A stretch of DNA of 64,000 bases from contig JAQVBE010000015.1 in the NCBI GenBank assembly GCA_028690445.1, positions 1 to 64,000 of the forward strand, given 5' to 3'. The stretch's first letter is position 1. Every line of letters starts with the position of its first letter. Shown piece after piece: positions 28,253 through 36,875 of the stretch. Source of the stretch: Aliarcobacter sp. (GTDB taxonomy: Bacteria > Campylobacterota > Campylobacteria > Campylobacterales > Arcobacteraceae). Both the position numbers and the translations under genes were made by a program. The notes below the pieces were generated by a model. It searched no databases and had not been told where the DNA came from. It was given only the letters and a program-made list of their open reading frames with translations.

Positions 28253-31200
28253 CTAATCTCCCTTGTCCGGATCCAGTGGTAACACTGTCATATTTTTAGG
28301 TTTTACCATCCAGAAGTTTCTAATTTCTGCTCTAAAGTTTTGTAATATATTTTCAGCTATTTCACTTTGAGTTTCATGTAAATAGTCTAGTAATAATCTT
28401 TTTAAATATAATCTTTCTCTTTCAGTATCATCTGTATCAACTCTAACTGCTTCAATTAATTCTTGATTCATTTTATCAACAAAAGTTTTTTCAGGGTCAT
28501 AAACAAATGCTAAACCACCTGTCATTCCAGCCCCAAAGTTAATTCCCGTATTTCCTAAAATTACAGCAATTCCACCTGTCATATATTCACAAGGGTTATC
28601 TCCTGTTCCTTCAACAACAGTAATACAACCAGAATTTCTAACCGCAAATCTTTCACCTACTGTTGCTCTGATATAAAGTTTTCCACCAGTTGCACCATAT
28701 AAGCATGTATTTCCGGCACCTGCAAAACTGTTACCTTGATGTGCTGGATTTATGATGATTTTTCCACCATTCATACCTTTTCCAACATAATCATTTGCAA
28801 CTCCATCTAGATGTAAATTCATACCTTTTGATAAAAATGCTCCAAAAGATTGACCTGCAATTCCTTTTAAATTTATATTTATAGAGTTTTCAGGTAATCC
28901 TTTATCTCCATAAAATCTTGCAATTTCTCCTGAAATTAAAGCACCAAATGATCTATTTAAATTAGATATTTCAGTATTTACTTTTATTGGTGAATTTGGA
29001 TTTTCTATTGTTCTGTGAACTTTTTTTAATAACTCTTTTTCAAATTTATTATCATCAAAAGGAGCATTTGTTGCTTTTTGACAAGTATCAATTCCATCTA
29101 TCCTTCTTAAGATATTTTGAAAATCAAATTTTTGTGCAAATTTATCATCAATTACTTTTAGTAAATCAGATCTTCCAACTATTTCTTCAATAGTTTTATA
29201 ACCTAAAGATGCCAAAATATTTCTAACATCTTCAGCTATAAATGTAAAATAAGAAATCAATCTATCAACTGTTCCTGTAAAGAAATCTCTCAAGTTTTCA
29301 TCTTGAGTTGCAACTCCAACTGAACACTTATTTGTATGACAAATTCTCAAAATTTTACATCCAAGAAGTGTTAATGAAGCTGTTCCAAATGCATAAGATT
29401 CAGCTCCTAGCATTGCTGCTTTTACAACATCAAGGCCTGTTTTTAATCCACCATCTGTTTGTAAATGTACAAATTCTCGTAAATGATTTGCTTTTAAAGC
29501 ATTATGAGCCTCACTAAGACCCATTTCCCAAGGATTCCCAGCGTGTTTAATAGAAGTTAAAGGAGCAGCTCCTGTTCCACCATCTCCACCTGAAATAATA
29601 ATTTTGTCAGCATAAGCTTTTGCAACTCCTGCTGCAATTGTTCCAACACCAATAGATGAAACTAATTTAACCGTAATTTTAGCTAATGGATTAATTTGTT
29701 TTAAGTCAAAAATTAACTGTGCTAAATCTTCAATTGAATAAATATCATGATGTGGTGGTGGTGAAATAAGTGTAACACCTGCCACTGTATGTCTAAGTGT
29801 TGCAATTAAAGGCGTTACTTTATGACCTGGCAATTGTCCACCTTCACCTGGTTTTGCACCTTGTGCAACTTTAATTTGTAATTCTTCTGCACTTCTTAAA
29901 TATGCTGGCGTTACACCAAATCTTCCAGATGCAACTTGTTTAATTTTAGAATTTTTAATTGTTCCAAATCTTTTTGAATCTTCTCCACCTTCACCTGAAT
30001 TACTCATACCACCAATTGTATTCATAGCAGTTGCCATTGCTTCGTGAGCTTCTGGTGAAATTGAACCCAATGACATAGCAGCAGTTGAGAATCTTTTGAA
30101 AATATCTTCTTTTGTTTCAACATTACTTACATCAATTGCAGTTCTATCTGAATTAAATTCAAAGAAATCTCTAATAAACTTTTTATCTCTATTATTTACT
30201 AAATCTCTTAAACCTTCAAAATCCGTAATATCTTCTTTTTTTACAGCTTTTTTATTATGCATAGCTCTTGTAGTTGCAGGTCCATAATCATGGTATTCCC
30301 CACCATTATTGTATTTATAAAAACCACCTAAATCTAATGGAAAAATAGTATTTTCTTCTTTAAATGCATTATGATGCGAGTTATTTATTCTTTCTTCAAT
30401 ATCAGCATATGATAATCCACATAAATCACTATGAGCACCAGTAAAACAGTCATTATTAATTTCATCACTTAAACCAATAATATCAAATAAACCAGAGTTT
30501 CTATACGATGCAATTGTACAAATTCCCATTTTTGACATAATTTTTAATAATCCTGCATTTACAGATTTTTGTGTATTTTTTAAATATTTTTGCATCTCAT
30601 ATTTAGTTGGTTTTTCCCTTTGGAAAAATGCAACTGTTGAGGCATACATCATATATGGATAAATAGCAGTACATCCAAAGGCAACTAATACAGCAGCCAT
30701 ATGTGGGTCATAAACTTCACCTGTAATTGCCACTATTGAAACATTATGTTTAATCTCTTCTTTTAATAATCTTTGATTAATATACCCAACAGCCATTACC
30801 GCTGGTATTACTTTTTCATTTTCATTAAGTGTTCTATCATCTAAAAGAATAACCGATACATCATCATGCTTAACTGCTTTTATTACATAAGAAGCTAATT
30901 GTTCTAAAGAAGCTTTTAAATTTGTTTTAAATGTAGTAGAAAATACTCTATTTTTATAATATGAATCATATCTAGGTGATTTTTCATCTCCAAAAGAGTA
31001 TAGGACATCATATTTTTCTTTCATTAAAATAGGACTTGTTACTTTTAATCTTCTTGCATATTCAGGTTTTTCATTTAATACATTATGTACTTTTCCAAAT
31101 CCTGTTTCAAGTGACATAACCACTTTTTCTCTATATGGATCAATTGGAGGATTTGTAACTTGTGCAAATTTTTGTCTAAATAAATCTGTAAAATTTCTAT

Positions 31201-32692
31201 TTACTTGAGAAAAACAAGCTAATGGGGTATCATCTCCCATAGAACCAACTGGTTCTTTTCCCTCTTTTGCCATTGGTTCAATAACTTGGTCTAGTACTTC
31301 ATATGTAATATTAAAGAATTTTTGTTTCTTTTCTAAATTTTCTAATTTATAATCTTTTACATTTAAAAAAGTATCTTCAATATACTCTTGAATATAATCC
31401 ATATCATCATTTAACCATTTTGAATAGTGTTGAGATGATTTTAAATAATTATTAATATCTTCTTCTTTTAATATTTTCCCATGTTTAAGGTCAAGTGCAA
31501 TCATTTGTCCTGATTGTAATCTTCCTCTTTCTAAAATATTATCATCTTCAATTTCTAATGTTCCGTACTCAGATGTAATATATAATTTATCATCTTTTGT
31601 AATAATATATTTTGATGGTCTTAATCCATTTCTATCAATTAAACATCCAATATGTCTTCCATCTGTTAAAGAAACGGCAGCTGGCCCATCCCATGCTTCC
31701 ATTGCAGTTGCAGTGTATTCATAAAATGCTCTTAAATTTGAATCCATATGAGGAGCATTTTGCCAAGGTGCTGGAATTAAACTTCTTGCAGCTTTAAAAA
31801 AGTCAACGCCATTTGCCAATAAAAATTCAAACATATTATCTAAAGAAGTAGAATCTGAACCAATTGGTTGCAAAATTGGTAATAATCTTTTCATTTCAGC
31901 TTCTGAAAAAATTTCTGATTTTAATTGTTCAGATTTTACTTCAACATTAAATCTATTCGCTTCAACAGAGTTTATCTCTCCATTATGTGCAATTGCTCTA
32001 AAAGGTTGCGCTAATCTCCACAAAGGTAGTGTATTTGTAGAAAATCTTTGATGAAATAAAGAGAATGATATTTTAAAATCTTCATCTCTTAAATCTACAT
32101 AAAAAGTCTTAATATGCGTAGGCATAATAAGCCCTTTATATGATATAACTTTTGATGAAAAGCTTGGAATATAAAAGTCTTTGTCATTTATTAATTTGTG
32201 TTCACACTCTTTTCGTGTTAAATAAATCATTGCATCAAATCTTTTTGATGACATTAATGTATTAGGAACAACAAATACTTGTATTATTTGAGGTAAATTA
32301 TCTAAAGCTTGTTGTCCTAAAGCACTTATATCAACCGGAACTGTTCTTACAAATACTACTTTTAAATCATTTATTTCACAGTATTCTGTAAAAACATCTA
32401 TATCTTTTAAGTCTTTTGTAAAAATCATTGCAACAGCATATGTTTCAGGTAAATCTATACCTTTTTGTGTAGCGATTTTTCGCATAAAAGAGTCTGGCAT
32501 TGATAATAATAATCCTGAACCATCTCCCGTTTTACCATCTGCTGCTACTGCACCTCTATGCATCATTCTTTCAAGTGAAGTTATTGCATCTTCTAAATTT
32601 TTATGACTCGGTCGGTTTTTCATGTCAGCGACTAAACCAAACCCGCAATTATCTTTAAAAGAAGTTAGTAAGTCTAAATTGCACCCCATCAT
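28253..32692 (-). CDS. gltB: glutamate synthase large (alpha) subunit
   Basis: A 1479-residue protein that hydrolyses glutamine and channels ammonia to the FMN site, where glutamate forms. The N-terminal Ntn amidotransferase has its nucleophile at C16 in CGFGLVAD, so a 15-residue propeptide is probably removed. The central domain is near 450-800 and the FMN/3Fe-4S synthase domain near 810-1200, with GEGGEDSKRFGT and CHTNKCSVGVATQ. The beta-helix GXGXG domain lies at the C-terminus (GKGMNGGKI, GATGGKLYI). AAGGA precedes ATG 32692. A TATATT -10 lies about 60 bases upstream. Confidence 0.96.
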   Translation of the reverse strand: MMGCNLDLLTSFKDNCGFGLVADMKNRPSHKNLEDAITSLERMMHRGAVAADGKTGDGSGLLLSMPDSFMRKIATQKGIDLPETYAVAMIFTKDLKDIDVFTEYCEINDLKVVFVRTVPVDISALGQQALDNLPQIIQVFVVPNTLMSSKRFDAMIYLTRKECEHKLINDKDFYIPSFSSKVISYKGLIMPTHIKTFYVDLRDEDFKISFSLFHQRFSTNTLPLWRLAQPFRAIAHNGEINSVEANRFNVEVKSEQLKSEIFSEAEMKRLLPILQPIGSDSTSLDNMFEFLLANGVDFFKAARSLIPAPWQNAPHMDSNLRAFYEYTATAMEAWDGPAAVSLTDGRHIGCLIDRNGLRPSKYIITKDDKLYITSEYGTLEIEDDNILERGRLQSGQMIALDLKHGKILKEEDINNYLKSSQHYSKWLNDDMDYIQEYIEDTFLNVKDYKLENLEKKQKFFNITYEVLDQVIEPMAKEGKEPVGSMGDDTPLACFSQVNRNFTDLFRQKFAQVTNPPIDPYREKVVMSLETGFGKVHNVLNEKPEYARRLKVTSPILMKEKYDVLYSFGDEKSPRYDSYYKNRVFSTTFKTNLKASLEQLASYVIKAVKHDDVSVILLDDRTLNENEKVIPAVMAVGYINQRLLKEEIKHNVSIVAITGEVYDPHMAAVLVAFGCTAIYPYMMYASTVAFFQREKPTKYEMQKYLKNTQKSVNAGLLKIMSKMGICTIASYRNSGLFDIIGLSDEINNDCFTGAHSDLCGLSYADIEERINNSHHNAFKEENTIFPLDLGGFYKYNNGGEYHDYGPATTRAMHNKKAVKKEDITDFEGLRDLVNNRDKKFIRDFFEFNSDRTAIDVSNVETKEDIFKRFSTAAMSLGSISPEAHEAMATAMNTIGGMSNSGEGGEDSKRFGTIKNSKIKQVASGRFGVTPAYLRSAEELQIKVAQGAKPGEGGQLPGHKVTPLIATLRHTVAGVTLISPPPHHDIYSIEDLAQLIFDLKQINPLAKITVKLVSSIGVGTIAAGVAKAYADKIIISGGDGGTGAAPLTSIKHAGNPWEMGLSEAHNALKANHLREFVHLQTDGGLKTGLDVVKAAMLGAESYAFGTASLTLLGCKILRICHTNKCSVGVATQDENLRDFFTGTVDRLISYFTFIAEDVRNILASLGYKTIEEIVGRSDLLKVIDDKFAQKFDFQNILRRIDGIDTCQKATNAPFDDNKFEKELLKKVHRTIENPNSPIKVNTEISNLNRSFGALISGEIARFYGDKGLPENSININLKGIAGQSFGAFLSKGMNLHLDGVANDYVGKGMNGGKIIINPAHQGNSFAGAGNTCLYGATGGKLYIRATVGERFAVRNSGCITVVEGTGDNPCEYMTGGIAVILGNTGINFGAGMTGGLAFVYDPEKTFVDKMNQELIEAVRVDTDDTERERLYLKRLLLDYLHETQSEIAENILQNFRAEIRNFWMVKPKNMTVLPLDPDKGD

Positions 32693-32776
32693 TTTCCTTT
32701 ATCTTTATATTAATCTTTATATTCCGTAATAAAATTGAATTGTAATATACTGCAAATTTGTTTAAATTAAGTTAAT

Positions 32777-32792
32777 TATACAGAATACAGAA
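32777..32792. promoter_or_regulatory. tandem half-sites matching the palindrome at 32842-32864
   Basis: TATACAGAA (32777-32785) is followed at once by TACAGAA (32786-32792). The first is identical to an arm of the perfect palindrome 57 bases away. Read on the minus strand it also contains a CTGTATAAT box, which could serve as a -10 for gltB. Either repressor/activator half-sites or promoter repeats explain it. Confidence 0.45.
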
Positions 32793-32841
32793 TCTTTACG
32801 ATGGCTCATTATACTATGAAAAAAAGATTTAATTTATATCA

Positions 32842-32864
32842 TTCTGTATAATTTATATACAGAA
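32842..32864. promoter_or_regulatory. perfect 9-5-9 palindrome, putative regulator binding site upstream of gltB
   Basis: TTCTGTATA (32842-32850), spacer ATTTA, TATACAGAA (32856-32864). The arms are perfectly complementary. It sits about 150 bases before gltB and about 105 before the small frame on the other strand. The geometry suits a dimeric transcription factor. I do not recognise the factor. The plus-strand arm overlaps a TATAAT (32847-32852). Confidence 0.5.
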
Positions 32865-32920
32865 GATAACTTTTATACAAAAAAATCATTTATGATAAAA
32901 ATTCTACAATTATAAAATCA

Positions 32921-32958
32921 CTTAACTTTTAACTATTGTTTTTTATATCAAAGTTAAG
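32921..32958 (+). promoter_or_regulatory. hairpin overlapping the ribosome-binding site of the small Phe-rich frame
   Basis: CTTAACTTT (32921-32929) pairs perfectly with AAAGTTAAG (32950-32958) across a 20-base loop. The second arm enters the AAGAAGAG Shine-Dalgarno region, so the fold could occlude initiation at ATG 32971. Whether the RNA is made is unknown. Confidence 0.35.
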
Positions 32959-32970
32959 AAGAGAAAAAAT

Positions 32971-33060
32971 ATGAAAAAATTAGTTATAGGAACTACAGAT
33001 ACAATGATTGCAAGATCTAAAAAAGAAAGGGTTTTCTTCTTTTTCTTTTTTAAATTATAA
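32971..33060 (+). CDS. possible 29-residue peptide ending in six phenylalanines
   Basis: A short frame MKKLVIGTTDTMIARS..., then V, six consecutive Phe codons, K, L and stop. It has a good AAGAAGAG ribosome-binding site and a TATAAT box 120 bases upstream. It resembles amino-acid leader peptides such as PheL in composition, but no phenylalanine gene follows; the next gene is convergent and overlaps it by 11 bases. The Phe run coincides with the T-rich strand of a terminator and may be its by-product. The start KKLVIGT is vaguely HemC-like. Not recognised. Confidence 0.3.
   Translation: MKKLVIGTTDTMIARSKKERVFFFFFFKL
33019..33051 (-). terminator. AT-rich terminator of the GDPD gene, possibly bidirectional
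   Basis: Directly after the GDPD stop, the minus strand reads an A/G-rich arm, a short CCC-containing loop and TTTCTTTTTT. The core pairs are AAGAAA (33023-33028) with TTTCTT (33033-33038), extendable with A-T pairs. The plus strand likewise ends in T-runs, so it could stop transcription both ways. Confidence 0.5.
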
Positions 33061-33757
33061 AGCTTTCAAAAATAACTGCTGATACTTTTTTATCAATATT
33101 TTTAAAACTTTTTTTATCTTTAATTGTCCAAACAATAACTTCTAAATTTTTTTTCTTGCAAAAATCATAAATCAAACTATTTATTAACTTGTTTTCTAAA
33201 GAGATAAAATCTGCTTTAGTTTTAAAAAATTTATATATAAAAACTGCCTTTTCATACTTTTTAAACTTATTTGGAAAACTAGCAAAAATCAATCCTCTTT
33301 TTTGCTTAGGTTTATTATTTCGGAACCAAAATAAAATATCTTTTTCAAAAGAACAAATAAAATATTCTCCTTTATACTCTTTTAACATCTCAATCAAAAT
33401 ATTTTCTAATACACCAATATTTTCGTGTTTTTTTATTTCAATTACTAAAGGTATTTTTCCATTAACCTCATCTAATAACTCTTTTAATAATGGAATTTTT
33501 TCATCACTTTCATATAATTTTAAATCTTTTAAAAAAGTATAAGTTACATCTTCTATCTTCTCTTTTTTATTACATAAACGATTTAAATCATCATCATGAA
33601 AAACTACTATCTGATTATCTTTTGTGATATTTATATCAAACTCAATTGCATAGTTTTTCTCTATTGCAGAGTTAAAAGCTAATATTGAATTCTCAGGAAT
33701 TACTCTACTTTTATGCAAACCTCTATGTGCTATAAATCTATTTTTAAATAAATTCAT
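33050..33757 (-). CDS. glycerophosphodiester phosphodiesterase family protein
   Basis: Hydrolyses glycerophosphodiesters to glycerol-3-phosphate and an alcohol. The 235-residue TIM-barrel protein has HRG (H11-G13), PEN at 21-23, metal ligands E39 and D41 in IEFDIN, and catalytic H54 in VVFHDDDL; IEIK follows in the barrel. No signal peptide is seen, so it is cytoplasmic. I start at ATG 33757, after AAAGGG, rather than an upstream in-frame codon at 33814. It overlaps the sensor-kinase stop by 14 bases, so the two genes are coupled. Confidence 0.87.
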   Translation of the reverse strand: MNLFKNRFIAHRGLHKSRVIPENSILAFNSAIEKNYAIEFDINITKDNQIVVFHDDDLNRLCNKKEKIEDVTYTFLKDLKLYESDEKIPLLKELLDEVNGKIPLVIEIKKHENIGVLENILIEMLKEYKGEYFICSFEKDILFWFRNNKPKQKRGLIFASFPNKFKKYEKAVFIYKFFKTKADFISLENKLINSLIYDFCKKKNLEVIVWTIKDKKSFKNIDKKVSAVIFESFII

Positions 33758-35333
33758 AATAAATCCCTTTAGTATCACTATTTTTAGGTACAAATACAGC
33801 AAATTTTGCACCATCTTTTGTATTTCTAACTCTTAATTTTCCTTTCATATTTTTATCTACAATTATTTTTGACATATAAAGCCCTATTCCTGTTCCATTA
33901 CTATCTTCTTTAGTTGTAAAATATGGTTCAAATATTTTACTTTTTGGCTCAACTAAAACTCCACCACCATTATCTTCTACATATAAAACAATATAAGTAT
34001 CCTCTTCATAAGCAGTAATTTTTATATATGGATTTTTTATTTTTTTTTCTATTACTACATCTTTTGCATTATTAATGATATTTAATAAAACTTGCTGATA
34101 TTCATTTAAATATGTTTTTAAAATAATATTTTTATCAATTTGTATTTCTAATTTAATACCATAATTTTTTAAAGTACTTGAAATTATATTTATTACAACA
34201 TCAACTGTTTTATACAAAAAAAACTCTTCTTTCTCTTTTTTAGGCATAAAGAAATTTCTAAAATCATCTATTGTTTGAGACATAAACTCCAAAACTCTAT
34301 CTGCTTCCAAAGATTTTTGTTCCATAGTTTTAGAATCAAGTGCATTAATGCTATATTTAAATTTTATATACATTAAAATGGAAGACAATTCACTTAATGG
34401 TTGTCTCCATTGGTGTGCAATATTTGAAATCATTTCACCTAATGCTATAAATTTTGATTTTTGGACTAAAAACTGCTCTTTTTCTCTGTTTTTCTCAATC
34501 TCCTTTTTTACTTTTTCTTCTAAAGATTGATTCAATTCTTCCAATTCTTTTGCATTTGAAGAAACTTTATTTTCATAACCTTTTAAAACTTTATCAATTT
34601 TTTCTGAGATAAATATTGATATTAAAATAGCAATAGATAAAAACATTACAAATAAAACTACGTTTTGAACAACTTGATTTTTAATTCTTTTTTTTAAATC
34701 TTCAGTTTTTACTGCTATTTCATTCTCCATATCATCCGTATAAATACCAACTGCAATAATCCAATTCCATTTTTCATAATATTTAAAATATGATATTTTT
34801 TGTTTTATTTCTTTTGTATCTGGTTTTTTATAAGCATATTTTGTAAAAGATTCACCCTTGTATCGTATATCTCTTAAAAAATCTTCTCTAAATTTTTTTC
34901 CATCTTCATCTTTATAATTTGTTGATATTAAAGTTCCCACTAAATCAAGTCTATTTGGATTTACTATAAGTTTTGCAAAATCATCCCCACCTTGCATATT
35001 TTGTATTTCATATACAAAAAAATAGTTACTTGTATTTTCTTCAAAAGTTATATTATTTAAAAGCCTAATCGCATCCATTTTTTGTTCTTCATCATCCAAA
35101 TTTGATTTAACAATATTGTAATTTAATATATCAAGAATAGTATTAACCTCTTTTTTTAATGTCTTTTTTTTATCTGCATAATATTCATTTATAAATTTTT
35201 CCATTTCTAAATCAAAATCACTATAAGTATTTTTAACATAAAAATATGACATTGCAAAAACCATTGATGTCATTATTACAATAAATGTAAAAATAATAAT
35301 CTTTGATAAATTCTTTTCTATAACTAAACCCAA
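33744..35333 (-). CDS. membrane sensor histidine kinase with periplasmic Cache domain
   Basis: A 529-residue two-component sensor. Membrane helices at about 10-32 and 222-244 flank a periplasmic single-Cache region, which ends in the Cache_2-type WNWIIAVGIYTDD. A coiled coil (about 265-295) leads to the HisKA box IAHQWRQPLSEL, with its phospho-His near 312. HATPase motifs are NNAKD (N box), EDNGGGV (G1) and GTGIGLYMSK (G2). It starts with TTG 35333, supported by AAGG seven bases before. It is divergent from the broken regulator at 35400, its most likely partner. Confidence 0.88.
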   Translation of the reverse strand: MGLVIEKNLSKIIIFTFIVIMTSMVFAMSYFYVKNTYSDFDLEMEKFINEYYADKKKTLKKEVNTILDILNYNIVKSNLDDEEQKMDAIRLLNNITFEENTSNYFFVYEIQNMQGGDDFAKLIVNPNRLDLVGTLISTNYKDEDGKKFREDFLRDIRYKGESFTKYAYKKPDTKEIKQKISYFKYYEKWNWIIAVGIYTDDMENEIAVKTEDLKKRIKNQVVQNVVLFVMFLSIAILISIFISEKIDKVLKGYENKVSSNAKELEELNQSLEEKVKKEIEKNREKEQFLVQKSKFIALGEMISNIAHQWRQPLSELSSILMYIKFKYSINALDSKTMEQKSLEADRVLEFMSQTIDDFRNFFMPKKEKEEFFLYKTVDVVINIISSTLKNYGIKLEIQIDKNIILKTYLNEYQQVLLNIINNAKDVVIEKKIKNPYIKITAYEEDTYIVLYVEDNGGGVLVEPKSKIFEPYFTTKEDSNGTGIGLYMSKIIVDKNMKGKLRVRNTKDGAKFAVFVPKNSDTKGIYYEFI

Positions 35334-35399
35334 AATAGTACCTTCTTAACCTAATTTTGCTATGATAACATATCTTTTATAATAAGGATTTTTATAAAT

Positions 35400-36087
35400 A
35401 TGCAAAATGATTTTATAAATAAACTCAATGCTTATTCTGTTTTATATGCAGAAGATGAAGATGGAATTAGAAATAATATAAAAGAGATTTTAGAACATCT
35501 ATTTAAAGAAGTAACTTGTACTAAAAATGCCAGTGAAGCTTATATGAAATATCTTGAAAATAATCCTGATTTAATAATTACTGATATAAAAATGGGAAAT
35601 GAAACAGGTATTGATTTAGTAAAAAAAATAAGAAAATCTGATTCAAAAACTAGAATTATTATAACATCTGCATATACAGATTTAGAATATTTACTACAAG
35701 CCACAGAACTTCATTTAATCAAATATATAATCAAGCCAATAACTCAAGATAAACTAATGGCCGCACTTGAAAATTTTGTAAATAGTTATAATGACTCTAA
35801 AATATATAATTTAATACCTAATTGGATTTTTGATTCTAGCAAAACACTAGTTTCAAATGGAAAAGAAGATTTTACTTTAACAAAAAAAAGAAAATAACTT
35901 TTTAAAACTACTGCTTAGTAAAAATCGAATTATTACTTATGGAGAACTTGAAACAAATATTTGGGATGAAGATTCAATTATGACAGCAAATGCAATGAGA
36001 CTTTTTATTAAAAACTTTAGGAAAAAACTTCCTAAAGATTTCTTGAAAAATATTCAAGGAATAGGATATAAACTAGTTAGAGACTAG
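35400..36087 (+). pseudogene. OmpR-type response regulator interrupted by a +1 frameshift in an A8 tract
   Basis: The REC domain is intact from ATG 35400: acidic pocket E18/D19, phospho-acceptor D62 in ITDIKMG, and the conserved Lys in KYIIKPI. After FTLTKK the frame ends at a TAA (35895-35897). Moving one base at the eight-A run 35882-35889 restores a full winged-helix effector, from KENNFLKLLLSKNRIITYG to the GIGYKLVRD end and stop at 36085-36087. The product would be about 228 residues, normal for the family. Explanations are a real mutation, phase variation, slippage or a sequencing error. It is probably the partner of the divergent Cache kinase. Confidence 0.88.
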
Positions 36088-36867
36088 GTTTATCTCTTCT
36101 TTTTTCAATTCATCAAGTTTTACAAAATAAGCATGTCCTAAATAAATAATATAATAAACAGCTGTAAAAAGCGTTGCAAATGGAATCATAGAAATAAAAT
36201 ATAAAAATAAAGTTCTAAGTCTAAAATTATTTGCCTCTTTTCCATAAATAATTTTATATTGTTCAGCACTTAAAATCGTAGAACTAACATCAAAATTTAG
36301 AAGCTTATGAAAAAAATAATAAAAAGGAATCGAAAAAGCAATAATATTTAAAACCGGTACAAAATACACTGGAATTAAAAGTATAAATAAAAACATCATC
36401 ATAAATAAGCTTTTTAGTAAAACTAAAATAGATGAAAACAAAGTTCCATATCCATATAATTCTAAATGAGAATAATATCTTTTATGTAAAATCCCTAAAA
36501 TCATTGGTGTCAAAAATCCAATTATTATAATTGAAAGAATAACTGAAGCTTGAAGAATTATTACTGTTCCAATAGTATAAAATAAAAAACCTGCAAGCCA
36601 TGAAGTAAATGAGTATTTAAATAAAAACACTATCAAATAAGTAAACCAAACAAAATAAAAGGGAGCATTCTCATCAATAACTATCTCTTCTCCATTCTGT
36701 GAAGCTTGAGCTATTTCTTGTAAACTTGAGATTCCAAAATCTGCTGCTGCAAAAAACAACATATATAAAATAATCATTGTTATAATCAAGGGAACTAAAG
36801 CTATTTTTAGCATCGGAGTTGAAAAAAAGTCTTTTACACTTTTTAATATAATTTCTACTTCATTCAT
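36073..36867 (-). CDS. EI24/CysZ-like inner-membrane protein
   Basis: A 264-residue membrane protein of the EI24 domain (CysZ-related) family. Hydrophobic segments lie at about 19-43, 70-115 (probably two helices), 115-135, 150-185 and 213-235. The start NEVEIILKSVKDFFSTPMLK and the long amphipathic middle fit CysZ, a sulfate uptake protein. No sulfate genes are nearby, so transport of sulfate is not claimed. It starts eight bases after the radical SAM gene, and its 3' end overlaps the response-regulator tail by 15 bases convergently. Confidence 0.72.
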   Translation of the reverse strand: MNEVEIILKSVKDFFSTPMLKIALVPLIITMIILYMLFFAAADFGISSLQEIAQASQNGEEIVIDENAPFYFVWFTYLIVFLFKYSFTSWLAGFLFYTIGTVIILQASVILSIIIIGFLTPMILGILHKRYYSHLELYGYGTLFSSILVLLKSLFMMMFLFILLIPVYFVPVLNIIAFSIPFYYFFHKLLNFDVSSTILSAEQYKIIYGKEANNFRLRTLFLYFISMIPFATLFTAVYYIIYLGHAYFVKLDELKKEEINLVSN

Positions 36868-36875
36868 TTTATCTC

